The notes beneath the pieces were generated by a model, which worked only from the letters and a program-made list of their open reading frames with translations, did not search any database and had not been told where the DNA came from. The position numbers were made by a program, and so were the translations under genes. This document shows, in pieces, positions 1-6,963 of a stretch of 64,000 nt of DNA. Within the stretch, counting starts at the first letter, position 1, and each line of letters starts with the position of its first letter. The stretch comes from Rudaea sp. 3F27F6 (GTDB lineage Bacteria; Pseudomonadota; Gammaproteobacteria; Xanthomonadales; Rhodanobacteraceae). The DNA lies in NCBI RefSeq assembly GCF_005503555.1, contig NZ_SCNG01000007.1, positions 176,181 to 240,180 of the forward strand. Direction: 5' to 3'.

Positions 1-429
1 TGGGTGATCAAGCACGGCATCAAGGCCAGCGGTATGCCCGCCTGGGGCAAGAGCATGAACGACGTGTACATCTGGAACATGGTCGCGTTCCTGCAGGAGT
101 TGCCCAAGCTGGACAAGGCCAAGTACGACGCACTGGTCGCCAGCAGTGGCGGCCATTCTCACGGTGGCGGCGAAACCGGCGGGCATTCCCATGCCGGTAG
201 TGACGAGGACCACCACGAAGAAGCGGGCCATGACCATCAGAACGAGGATTCCGGCGATCACAACGACCTGCGCCACGAAGAAATGCAAGCCGAATCCGAA
301 AACGACGCCACGACGCACACGCACGCCGACGGCAAGCAACACACGCATGCGCCCGCGCCGACCGACAAACCCGCCGCCAAACCGCAGCCAGGCAAGCCGG
401 CCGACGACAGCCACGATCACCAACACTGA
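1..429 (+). CDS. c-type cytochrome, C-terminal part, with His-rich tail (5' truncated)
   Basis: The reading frame is open from the first base of the window, so the gene begins outside it. The first residues (WVIKHGIKASGMPAWG) look like the end of a class I cytochrome c domain, where the Met of the GMPAWG motif would be the distal haem ligand; the CxxCH haem site must lie upstream. After about residue 45 the protein turns into a tail of some 95 residues very rich in His, Asp and Glu (HSHGGG, HDHQ, THTH, SHDHQH), which could bind metal ions. It is followed 27 bases later by a DUF4440 gene on the same strand and lies near mercury and copper resistance genes. A periplasmic redox role is inferred from the family only. 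Confidence 0.7.
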   Translation, partial: WVIKHGIKASGMPAWGKSMNDVYIWNMVAFLQELPKLDKAKYDALVASSGGHSHGGGETGGHSHAGSDEDHHEEAGHDHQNEDSGDHNDLRHEEMQAESENDATTHTHADGKQHTHAPAPTDKPAAKPQPGKPADDSHDHQH

Positions 430-456
430 ACCTTCAACCCAACCGGAGACTGCACG

Positions 457-945
457 ATGAATTTGCGCTGGATCACTTCTCTTAGCCTGTCCGCGCTGAT
501 GGCGCTTCCCACATGGGTCCCTGCCCATGAGGGCAAGCACGAGCTCACCGCGGTGAACGACATCGCTCAGCAGGCACAACCGGCCGTCACGGTGGTAGAT
601 CAATTCTCCGCAGCCCTCAAGGACGGCGACCTCAAACGCGCGGGGACCTTTCTCGCCGAGGATGTGTTGATCCTCGAGAGCGGCGGCGCCGAACGCTCGC
701 GCGATGAATACCTTGGCGGCCACGCCGGTCACGACGCCGCGTTCCTCAAGACCGCTCACGTGCAGCCGGTGCAGCGCAAGGCGCGAGCCGAAGGCGATCT
801 GGCCTGGGTCGGCAGCGAAAGCGAGTTGCACACCGAGAAGGATGGCAAGACGACCTTTCTGAGCACTGAAACCATGGTGCTCAAACGCACGTCACAGGGC
901 TGGCGCATCGTCCACATCCACTGGTCATCGCGGCCCAAACGCTGA
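457..945 (+). CDS. exported DUF4440 / SnoaL-like protein
   Basis: The 162-residue product has a Sec-type signal peptide (a hydrophobic stretch at about residues 6-22 ending WVPAHE). Residues 45-158 fit the NTF2-like DUF4440 fold: an opening helix (VDQFSAALKDGDLKRAGTFLAEDVLI), then strands ending in the typical GWRIVHIHWSS. Members of this fold are small periplasmic or cytoplasmic proteins of mostly unknown ligand. A GGAG sequence lies about eight bases before the ATG. It follows the cytochrome gene and is probably co-transcribed with it and with the small lipoprotein gene just downstream. Confidence 0.8.
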   Translation: MNLRWITSLSLSALMALPTWVPAHEGKHELTAVNDIAQQAQPAVTVVDQFSAALKDGDLKRAGTFLAEDVLILESGGAERSRDEYLGGHAGHDAAFLKTAHVQPVQRKARAEGDLAWVGSESELHTEKDGKTTFLSTETMVLKRTSQGWRIVHIHWSSRPKR

Positions 946-956
946 GGCGCACGGTC

Positions 957-1103
957 ATGCGCCTGCCTGGCCGTTGCGTGACGTTGTTTGCAACCGCCGG
1001 CTGCCTGCTCAACGTTTGTTCGCGGTCGCCGGAAACGGCGACCGCGACGGACTCGACGAGCGCCGAAGAACCTACTGCCGAAGGCACCGCCGACGTCTAT
1101 TAG
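957..1103 (+). CDS. very small putative lipoprotein (48 aa)
   Basis: A 48-codon frame starts 11 bases after the DUF4440 gene. It begins MRLPGRCVTLFATAGCLLNV, a basic start, a hydrophobic run and a possible lipobox (TAGC, Cys16), with a second Cys at position 21. The rest is a Thr/Glu/Ala-rich acidic tail (residues 25-48) that looks like an unstructured tether. The close spacing suggests co-translation with the gene before it. No family is recognised, and the frame could be fortuitous. Confidence 0.4.
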   Translation: MRLPGRCVTLFATAGCLLNVCSRSPETATATDSTSAEEPTAEGTADVY

Positions 1104-1324
1104 CCCCGTGTCGTCGTGCACAAAAGATCGACCTGTGCCTTTGCGGACTCCGGATCGATTCACCGTCGAGGTGCGCAACGACGACGATTTGGCCGCAGGT
1201 AAGCAGCGTGGCAGCGTGCCGTATGGCAAGGGTGCGTGGTCTGATCAGTAGTTCCGGTGAAGCATGATCAGTCTTTCGGCATGATCAGGGAACGGCTATC
1301 CAAGGCGGGAGTTAGAGCGCTTTG

Positions 1325-2179
1325 TCAGTTCTTGGCATCCGTGGCGCTAACATCATTGTGCGCTTTGTCGGCAAGAATGACGCTCTCAATCCAATTCACG
1401 TAGTGGCTCAGGCGGACGTTGTAGCTGGTTTGACCATAGAAGCCCGGATGGAGAAGAAGACCGGGTTTGTCTTTCATATACTTCCAAGAAGCCAGCCCAG
1501 CCACTCGCCATTGGCCCATGACTTGTATGAGCGCGGGGCCGCCGCTGTCTCCATCGCCTGATATACCCTCTAGCGGCAGGGCTGACGGGGGTTTGTCGAA
1601 TACGTAGCAGAGCCATTGGTCTCGAGCGTTGGTGATCTTGTTGAATGCGCGACGCAGAACTGTGCGGTGTGCGCCGTTCTCGTCTTGCCCATGTAACCCC
1701 GTTCCCGTTGCGCCCTTACCAGCGATCTTCACGATCTTTCCCGACTCGTCGTTTCCTTTGTAGATGGCGACCGGGGCAACGTCTGTTATTGGCTCGCTCA
1801 ATTTCAACAAAGCGATGTCGTTCGATGACGAGAGAAACGCCACAACCGGAGTCGCATCGCCAGTTTTTAATGCCTCGTCAACTAGCGCTTGAGGCAATTT
1901 CTGGTATCCCGGATAAAGCACAAGGCGTTCGACATGTCGTGAAACATGATTAATGGTCACTTCGTTGACGCCCCCGGATTGCCATGTCACAGCATGTGCG
2001 GCGGTGAGCACCCATTGCGGATCGATCAATAGGCCGTGACCCTCAATCGGCATATCGGCAAGCGCGGGCAGTTCGGAATCCAGCACCCGATACTTCAAGT
2101 CGTCGACATCGTCACGAATAACGACCGCACCAGCGGAGAACGAAAGAACCAGCAACAACAGGAAAACGAGACGAGCCAT
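1325..2179 (-). CDS. secreted trypsin-like serine protease (S1 family)
   Basis: The 284-residue product has a signal peptide (MARLVFLLLLVLSFSAGA). The catalytic triad is visible: His62 in LTAAHAV, Asp121 in SNDIALLKL, and Ser212 in GDGDSGGPAL, the classic S1 nucleophile motif. The substrate pocket and target are unknown. I chose the ATG at 2179 over an in-frame TTG 18 bases upstream because the signal peptide starts naturally there. It stands alone on the minus strand with no operon partner, and it is most likely exported to the periplasm or outside the cell. Confidence 0.85.
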   Translation of the reverse strand: MARLVFLLLLVLSFSAGAVVIRDDVDDLKYRVLDSELPALADMPIEGHGLLIDPQWVLTAAHAVTWQSGGVNEVTINHVSRHVERLVLYPGYQKLPQALVDEALKTGDATPVVAFLSSSNDIALLKLSEPITDVAPVAIYKGNDESGKIVKIAGKGATGTGLHGQDENGAHRTVLRRAFNKITNARDQWLCYVFDKPPSALPLEGISGDGDSGGPALIQVMGQWRVAGLASWKYMKDKPGLLLHPGFYGQTSYNVRLSHYVNWIESVILADKAHNDVSATDAKN

Positions 2180-2634
2180 GTGCGGATATCTCAGCAAGGT
2201 ACGGATTGACTATGAAGAGGCTATGACGTGCAGTGCAGCATGCTTTGAAGGTTGATGAAGCCCAGCCTAGGAGATGCACAGATCAAGGATGACCTGCTAA
2301 TGAAGATCTAGCGACACCATCCTGCTATCGTAATCGATGCGCATGCCGACGGCATGCTGGCCGAGCCCGGCAAGACAAAAGTGGCGTCATAATCGCGCGC
2401 AGAGAAAGGGCTAGCCGCCAAGTTGCTCTCTTCTCACCTGAAGCGTGGCGGTGGAGTTGCCACCGTTATGCGAAATGCGGCGCGCGATTACATGCGCAGT
2501 CATGTGCGCAAAGATCCAGGTAGCATTTTCGGCTCGCACTAGGATATCGTCGTGCGCTGGCGGTCTTTTGCAGATCTCGCGGGTGGCGGGATGCGCGCCC
2601 GCGACGCCAAAATGACAATTGCACTAAACAGCTC
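2180..2634. other. intergenic, no gene seen
   Basis: These 455 bases lie between the divergently transcribed protease and nuclease genes and must hold both promoters. I see no convincing reading frame, RNA gene or repeat. The sequence is less GC-rich than its surroundings near 2210-2340. Confidence 0.5.
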
Positions 2635-3951
2635 ATGATGCCCGTGTCGACGTCCTTTGATGATAACGCTGTCCGTACGCCAACGCCGGCTCTGGGCGCA
2701 TTGCTCGACCGGTGGCGTACCGACTCCGGCGGCGCCTATCGAACTTGGTTCCTGTGGGACGAACGACTGAAGAATTTCCGTTCGATCCGCCGAGGGCTCG
2801 AGGCGGTCGTTGCCGAAATCGAAGCTGGCACGTTTGGTACCGCTTACCGGGGCTCTTCACTTGAAACCGTCGTCGGTTCGATCGCGGAGCAGCGCCAGAT
2901 TTTCCGTGGCGCGGATCATGCGTTCCTTTGGAAACCCAAATTACGCATCCCAGACATCTATGAAAATACGGAGAATCAGCGGGCCTTCGGCCGGTTCCTC
3001 AATACCTGTCTGTGCTGCGACGCCGAAACCGCACTAATCGATGCGATTCATGCACTCGACCGCCATGCCATCAAGGGCTTGGGGCCGGCATGCGCGAATC
3101 TCTTGTACTTCCTGCACCCAACGCTGGTGCCCCCGTTCAATACGGCGATCGTCAACGGTTACAACACCCTCACCGGAGCGCGAGTCAAATTGGGGCGATG
3201 GGATTCCTATCTCGCAATGCGCCACGGCATGCAAACATTGATGCAGCAGTATCGAATGCAATTCTCGAACGACTTCGGCGCGATAGCCGGGTTTCTGTTC
3301 GATATCGGCAGCGGACGCTACACGGCTCCACCCGTGGATGGAGATGCCTTGGCGCTTGAACGCTGGCAAGCCGACCTCGCGCAAGTCCGCGAAGAAAGCG
3401 CAGCAAGCGCCAAAGCGCTGGCGTTGGCGCGCGAAAGCGATCATACCCACACCGAGATCCAGGCCTGGCTTCGGGATTTGGGCCGCGCGCTCGGCTTCAA
3501 GGTCTGGATCGCCGCGAACGGCCGCGGCAGGATGTACGGAGAAACGACCTTGGGCCAGGACTGTCTCGTAGAACTGCCCGCGGGACTCGAAGCCCATCCC
3601 GCAGCCGACACGATCCGGCTGATCGACGTGCTCTGGATCAACGCGGAGCGCAATACGGTGGAGGCCGCATTTGAGGTGGAGCACACCACCAGCATCTATT
3701 CGGGTATTGTTCGAATGCTCGATCTTGCGTTCGGGATTCGTGAGCAGGCTGCCCAGGCATATTTCCTTGTGGCGCCCGATGCGCGCGAGGGAGACGTTCG
3801 CGCACAATTCGCTCGCCCCGCCTTCAATCGCGTCACCGATCTGAATCTGAGTTTCCTGCCCTATAGCGAATTGCGTACGCATCGAGAAGCAATTGCCCGT
3901 TTCGGGACGGGATTGAAAGGCGTCAGCGCAATCGCCCATCCTCTGCGATAG
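2635..3951 (+). CDS. orphan PD-(D/E)XK restriction-like endonuclease
   Basis: The 438-residue protein has two parts. The N-terminal two thirds is helical and holds a helix-hairpin-helix-like segment (IKGLGPACANLLYFLHPTLV, around residue 145). The C-terminal part (about 280-420) has a nuclease core: LGFKVWIA, then IDVLW supplying the acidic residue, then VEAAFEVEHTT supplying the E-x-E pair, followed by a helix (GIVRMLDLAF). This layout matches proteins usually annotated as type II restriction endonucleases. No methyltransferase is nearby, so it may cut modified DNA or act without a partner. Two adjacent ATG codons offer alternative starts. The function is inferred from motifs, not from a close known homologue. 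Confidence 0.6.
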   Translation: MMPVSTSFDDNAVRTPTPALGALLDRWRTDSGGAYRTWFLWDERLKNFRSIRRGLEAVVAEIEAGTFGTAYRGSSLETVVGSIAEQRQIFRGADHAFLWKPKLRIPDIYENTENQRAFGRFLNTCLCCDAETALIDAIHALDRHAIKGLGPACANLLYFLHPTLVPPFNTAIVNGYNTLTGARVKLGRWDSYLAMRHGMQTLMQQYRMQFSNDFGAIAGFLFDIGSGRYTAPPVDGDALALERWQADLAQVREESAASAKALALARESDHTHTEIQAWLRDLGRALGFKVWIAANGRGRMYGETTLGQDCLVELPAGLEAHPAADTIRLIDVLWINAERNTVEAAFEVEHTTSIYSGIVRMLDLAFGIREQAAQAYFLVAPDAREGDVRAQFARPAFNRVTDLNLSFLPYSELRTHREAIARFGTGLKGVSAIAHPLR

Positions 3952-4054
3952 AGGCGCTGGCCGGGTGCTTGGCGGTCGGGGCTTATTCGTCCCAATAGCG
4001 GCTTTAAGCGGTTCACCCCAATAAAGCCACTCGACTTTGCCGGGGATACTTACT

Positions 4055-4288
4055 TTACGTGCTTTCGCCGGGACAACACGCGTTCGCCCTACCGTTCTCT
4101 TGAATCGGAGGGCACGGCACAGAGCCATACGAGCAGAATACGCAGCAATCGCCTGGCTTCGGCTTGAGCAAGGCACCGCAGCTCCGGCAATCGTAGAACC
4201 ACTGGCAGGCATTGGTCGGCATCGTTTCGATCGCGGCATGGCCACACTGCGGGCAAGTCAATGTCGACTGCAGTACGACGTCGGTCAT
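4055..4288 (-). CDS. GDCCVxC-domain small protein of mercury loci
   Basis: The 77-residue protein is Cys-rich: CPQCGH near residue 12, CRSCGALLKPKPGDCCVFCS in the middle and PCPPIQ after it. The GDCCVxC core defines a family often found beside mer genes, some members of which carry selenocysteine. The paired cysteines suggest a small zinc or thiol-based metal-binding protein. Its ATG overlaps the merP stop codon by four bases, so the two are translationally coupled. The biochemical role is not known. Confidence 0.8.
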   Translation of the reverse strand: MTDVVLQSTLTCPQCGHAAIETMPTNACQWFYDCRSCGALLKPKPGDCCVFCSYGSVPCPPIQENGRANACCPGEST

Positions 4289-4572
4289 GGTCTGATCTCA
4301 ACCACTTTCGACGGGTAGCCCGCGTCGGTCGTTGCTTGAATCAGCCTGGCTTGCGTGGCCTTGGCGTCGTCGAACGTGACTACGGCTTGCTTGTTGTCGA
4401 AACGCACTTCCGCCTGACTGACCCCCGGCACGGCGACCAGTGCTTTCTTGATGGTGATCGGACAGGCCGGACAATCCATGCCGGGCACGGACAGAGTGAC
4501 GGTGCGCGGTGCGGCCCAGCTCGGCGTCACAAAAACGAGCGTGCTCACTGCCGCGATGATTCGCAGGAACAT
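4285..4572 (-). CDS. merP: periplasmic mercuric-ion binding protein MerP
   Basis: The 95-residue protein has a signal peptide (MFLRIIAAVSTLVFVTPSWA) followed by one heavy-metal-associated domain. The metal-binding loop reads GMDCPACP with Cys34 and Cys37, one residue different from the usual GMTCAACP. MerP binds Hg(II) in the periplasm and hands it to MerT. I chose the ATG at 4572 because it begins the signal peptide; an in-frame extension 36 bases upstream would run into the merT end. It lies 13 bases after merT. Confidence 0.92.
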   Translation of the reverse strand: MFLRIIAAVSTLVFVTPSWAAPRTVTLSVPGMDCPACPITIKKALVAVPGVSQAEVRFDNKQAVVTFDDAKATQARLIQATTDAGYPSKVVEIRP

Positions 4573-4585
4573 AGTAGTCCTTCTC

Positions 4586-4948
4586 TCAATAGAACCAGGG
4601 TGCGACATACGGAAAGGCGAACGCGATCAGAACCAGCACGGCAACCACAACAAACAGGGCACGGTACGCGAGCTGTGCCGCCGGGGCCGCACAGACGGCG
4701 CCAGGCTCGCAACGGGATGCCGGCCGCCAGAGGTACCGAGCGGCGATGATCAAGGCCAGTAGCGCTACGCCAAGAAAAATGGGGCGATACGGTTCGAGCC
4801 GGGTCAGGTTGCCGATCCATGCGCCGGAGACCCCCAAGGACAACAGCACGAGTGGCCCCAGGCAGCAGCTCGAGGCGAGTACGGCGGCGAGACCGCCAAG
4901 CCACAAGGCTGCGGCGCCCTGGGAATCGCTGGTCTTCGATCGGCTCAT
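4586..4948 (-). CDS. merT: mercuric-ion inner-membrane transporter MerT
   Basis: The 120-residue protein has three hydrophobic segments, the normal MerT layout. The vicinal cysteine pair in the first membrane helix (ASSCCLGP, Cys28-Cys29) and the cytoplasmic pair (Cys80 and Cys86 in RCEPGAVC) are both present; they relay Hg(II) from MerP into the cell. It is the first gene of the merT-merP-GDCCVxC operon and faces merR across a classic mer operator. No mercuric reductase gene follows. Confidence 0.93.
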   Translation of the reverse strand: MSRSKTSDSQGAAALWLGGLAAVLASSCCLGPLVLLSLGVSGAWIGNLTRLEPYRPIFLGVALLALIIAARYLWRPASRCEPGAVCAAPAAQLAYRALFVVVAVLVLIAFAFPYVAPWFY

Positions 4949-4954
4949 GAATTA

Positions 4955-4985
4955 AATTTACGGCCGTACCAAAGTACGGAGTCAA
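4955..4985 (-). promoter_or_regulatory. merT promoter with MerR operator
   Basis: Read on the minus strand, the -35 box TTGACT (4980-4985) and the -10 box TAAATT (4955-4960) are separated by exactly 19 bases (4961-4979), the over-long spacer typical of MerR-controlled promoters. Inside it is a perfect dyad, CCGTAC (4964-4969) and GTACGG (4974-4979), matching the MerR operator of Tn501-type systems. It drives merTP leftward and overlaps the merR control region. Confidence 0.92.
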
Positions 4986-4990
4986 GCCCT

Positions 4991-5392
4991 ATGAGTCGCC
5001 CTCGCGACAACCTGAGCATCGGCGCCCTCGCTGAAACCGCAGCGGTGAATATCGAGACCATCCGCTTCTATCAGCGCAAAGGTTTGATGGCGGAGCCGGC
5101 ACGCCCTCCCGGCGGCATCCGCCGCTATGGCCATGCCGAGCTGGCGCGGGTGCGTTTCATCAAGTCCGCGCAACGACTGGGATTCAGCCTCAACGAAATC
5201 GCGGAGTTGCTCTCGCTCGACGATGGCACACATTGCCGCGATGCACGCCGTATCGCGGCTCACAAGCTTGACGACATGCGCGGAAAGCTGGCCGACCTCC
5301 GGCGTATGGAAGCGGCGCTTAAGCGGTTGGTCGCGCGATGCGATGCAACCCACGGCACCATAACGTGTCCATTGATCGCATCCTTCAAGTGA
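4991..5392 (+). CDS. merR: Hg(II)-responsive transcriptional regulator MerR
   Basis: The 133-residue protein begins with a MerR winged-helix domain ([20 protein letters not shown]), followed by the long dimer helix and metal loop. The three Hg-binding cysteines fall at Cys82, Cys117 and Cys126, the same positions as in the Tn501 protein, so mercury sensing should be intact. It represses and, with Hg(II), activates the merT promoter by untwisting the 19-base spacer. It is divergent from merT and only a few bases from the operator. Confidence 0.95.
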   Translation: MSRPRDNLSIGALAETAAVNIETIRFYQRKGLMAEPARPPGGIRRYGHAELARVRFIKSAQRLGFSLNEIAELLSLDDGTHCRDARRIAAHKLDDMRGKLADLRRMEAALKRLVARCDATHGTITCPLIASFK

Positions 5393-5413
5393 TCTGCCCG
5401 GAACGATTCGACG

Positions 5414-5436
5414 CGTTAGCCGACAGGCGGCTAACG
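5414..5436. terminator. hairpin between convergent merR and exported-protein genes
   Basis: CGTTAGCCG (5414-5422) pairs perfectly with CGGCTAACG (5428-5436) across a five-base loop. A second stem follows, AACGAAGC with GCTTCGTT. They lie in the gap between two converging genes, so termination in both directions is plausible, but neither has a clear T tract. Confidence 0.4.
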
Positions 5437-5473
5437 AAGCCCAACAGGCGAGCTTCGTTGACCCAGAGCAATT

Positions 5474-5824
5474 TCAGTGGGCGCCGAGCGCACGCGCGTG
5501 CCAGCCTCGTAGAGCCTGACCCTCGATCAAGTTGGCGGCGACACAGGAAGGCTGTCCGAATGCCATGACTTTCGCGCGGCCTTCCGGCCGATACACTTCA
5601 CGGACGAACGCTTTGTTGAGAGTGACGTAGCTCGTGCCCAGAATTTCGACTTCACTGCCAATTTGCGGCGCCGGCGACGCCGTGAAACAGAGTTCCAAAG
5701 CACGACCTTGTACGCGTTGCACGCGTCCATCCAGGCCGGGATCCGGTTCTTGTGCGAAGGCACCCCAACTGAAGCCCATCAGGGCTGTCATTAGGACGAG
5801 AATGTTTGTAGGGTGGATTTTCAT
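5474..5824 (-). CDS. small exported protein of the copper operon
   Basis: The 116-residue protein starts with a signal peptide (MKIHPTNILVLMTALMGFSWGAFAQ). The mature part reads like a small beta-rich domain (GRVQRVQGRALELCF, GSEVEILGTSYVTLNK) and has two cysteines. Its layout resembles the exported product encoded just upstream at 6039-6386: both have a signal peptide, a short domain opening with G-x-V/I, and a statement-like 'GSEV/GAIYKV' strand. The start at 5824 is supported by AGGAG nine bases before it; an in-frame start 81 bases upstream lacks this. It is the last gene of the copper run. No function is recognised. Confidence 0.6.
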   Translation of the reverse strand: MKIHPTNILVLMTALMGFSWGAFAQEPDPGLDGRVQRVQGRALELCFTASPAPQIGSEVEILGTSYVTLNKAFVREVYRPEGRAKVMAFGQPSCVAANLIEGQALRGWHARALGAH

Positions 5825-5997
5825 GATCGACTCCTCGAACTTGAAAGGGAATGACAGACCGCCCGTAAAATAGACGGTCGGGGCGTGTTTACCGTGAGAA
5901 CCCAAACTCGCGTCGCCTGCGAAGGTGTAGTCACCACTGGTGAGCTCACGCAGCCTTACCTACTTGTGCACCCCGTGCGCCGAGTGAAGTACGGCCA

Positions 5998-6024
5998 CGG
6001 AGGGCGCGCGGCTTGCGCCCTCCG
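5998..6024 (-). terminator. GC-rich hairpin after the 6039-6386 gene
   Basis: CGGAGGGCGC (5998-6007) pairs perfectly with GCGCCCTCCG (6015-6024) across a seven-base loop. It lies just downstream of the exported-protein gene on the minus strand. There is no T tract, so it may only attenuate or protect the transcript end. Confidence 0.4.
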
Positions 6025-6038
6025 TTCGCAACATCGCG

Positions 6039-6386
6039 TCACTTCTGCGCTGCTGCATCCTCTTCATATATCGAGTCACCGGGCCTTGGTGTGCCATCAA
6101 GTATTTGCGCATGAGCTCGGCCATTGGCCATCGGCATGGTCACCCGCAAGCGGCCGGCATACAGGTAGACGTTCGATGTGGGGTCTTTGGGAGGACCTGC
6201 ACGGTAGTGAGTGACCTTGTATATCGCGCCCTCGACCGCTGGCACATTGTTGCGCAGTTGGATCTCGGCCTGGCCGTGGTCGACGGCAACGATGTGCCCG
6301 CGCGTGTCGACAGCGTGCGCCGGCAGTGCACCGGTCAAGGTAAGGGCGGAAGCGAGGACAATCGAGTTGAGCTTGAACGTAGACAT
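6039..6386 (-). CDS. small exported protein of the copper operon
   Basis: The 115-residue protein has a signal peptide ending THAVD-like (LTGALPAHAVD). The mature part is a compact domain: TRGHIVAVDHGQAEIQLRN, then GAIYKVTHYRAGPPKDP, then YLYAGRLRVTMPMANGRA. It has no cysteines. The ATG at 6386 is preceded by AGGAGT. It lies between a Cys/His-rich membrane protein and another small exported protein, all on the copper-operon strand, so a role at the cell envelope under metal stress is likely but unproven. Confidence 0.6.
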   Translation of the reverse strand: MSTFKLNSIVLASALTLTGALPAHAVDTRGHIVAVDHGQAEIQLRNNVPAVEGAIYKVTHYRAGPPKDPTSNVYLYAGRLRVTMPMANGRAHAQILDGTPRPGDSIYEEDAAAQK

Positions 6387-6512
6387 GACGGACTCCTGAT
6401 GATGGATTGCCCGGCGTATGCCGCCGGAAAATAGATTTGCGTTCGCGCTGTTACGCGCAGGGACACGACGCCTGAATCTGTACTCAGGCACGCATTGCGC
6501 GTGAAGGAACGG

Positions 6513-6908
6513 CTAAATCAGGAGGCGACCGAGGAAATGCGGTGGTCGCAAAGGCGCGTCACCATCGACGAGCGGCAAGGCCAGGGAGGCTGCGCCGAGC
6601 GTACGGACGACGACAAACGATTCCGCCTCCAGCGGCAGAAGCTTCGCCGAGGCGTCGTCCATGTGCTTTGCCTGCAAGGTGGCAGCGCAGTGGCCATCGT
6701 GGCAATCGGCGCCTGCGTGCTTCATGCTTCCGGCATGATCGGTCATCGCCATAGCTGGGTCGCCAGAGGACATTGCCACGCAAAGACCACCGGCCACGGT
6801 GAACTGGCAGAAGAACAAGGCGACCACTGCAACCCACACCACGGCAAGGCGATGGCGCAGCAGGCGGCGCACGGCGTGTTGGGCGATGGAGCGGCGGCTG
6901 AAAAACAT
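6513..6908 (-). CDS. small membrane-anchored Cys/His/Met-rich protein
   Basis: The 131-residue protein has one hydrophobic helix near its start (LAVVWVAVVALFFCQFTVAGG), followed by a short segment rich in possible copper ligands: MSSGDPAMAMTDHAGSMKHAG and DCHDGHC. The general design resembles DUF2946-type proteins found beside copper genes. A GAGG sequence nine bases before the ATG at 6908 supports this start; it begins 55 bases after the cusA stop. A periplasmic copper-binding or sensing role is inferred from composition and context. Confidence 0.6.
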   Translation of the reverse strand: MFFSRRSIAQHAVRRLLRHRLAVVWVAVVALFFCQFTVAGGLCVAMSSGDPAMAMTDHAGSMKHAGADCHDGHCAATLQAKHMDDASAKLLPLEAESFVVVRTLGAASLALPLVDGDAPLRPPHFLGRLLI

Positions 6909-6963
6909 GGATGGTGGCCTCGTTGGCAAAGACATTGGATACGACGTGGCAGCGTGAAGTTCC

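Noticed and set aside
3034..4245. 403-codon frame opposite the nuclease gene
   Set aside because: Shadow frame. The plus-strand nuclease has clear motifs, while this product has no recognisable domain and overlaps the whole core of the real gene.
5414..5461. Two successive hairpins resembling an integron attC site
   Set aside because: The core does not match the RYYYAAC/GTTRRRY boxes, there is no integrase, and the position between convergent genes fits terminators better.
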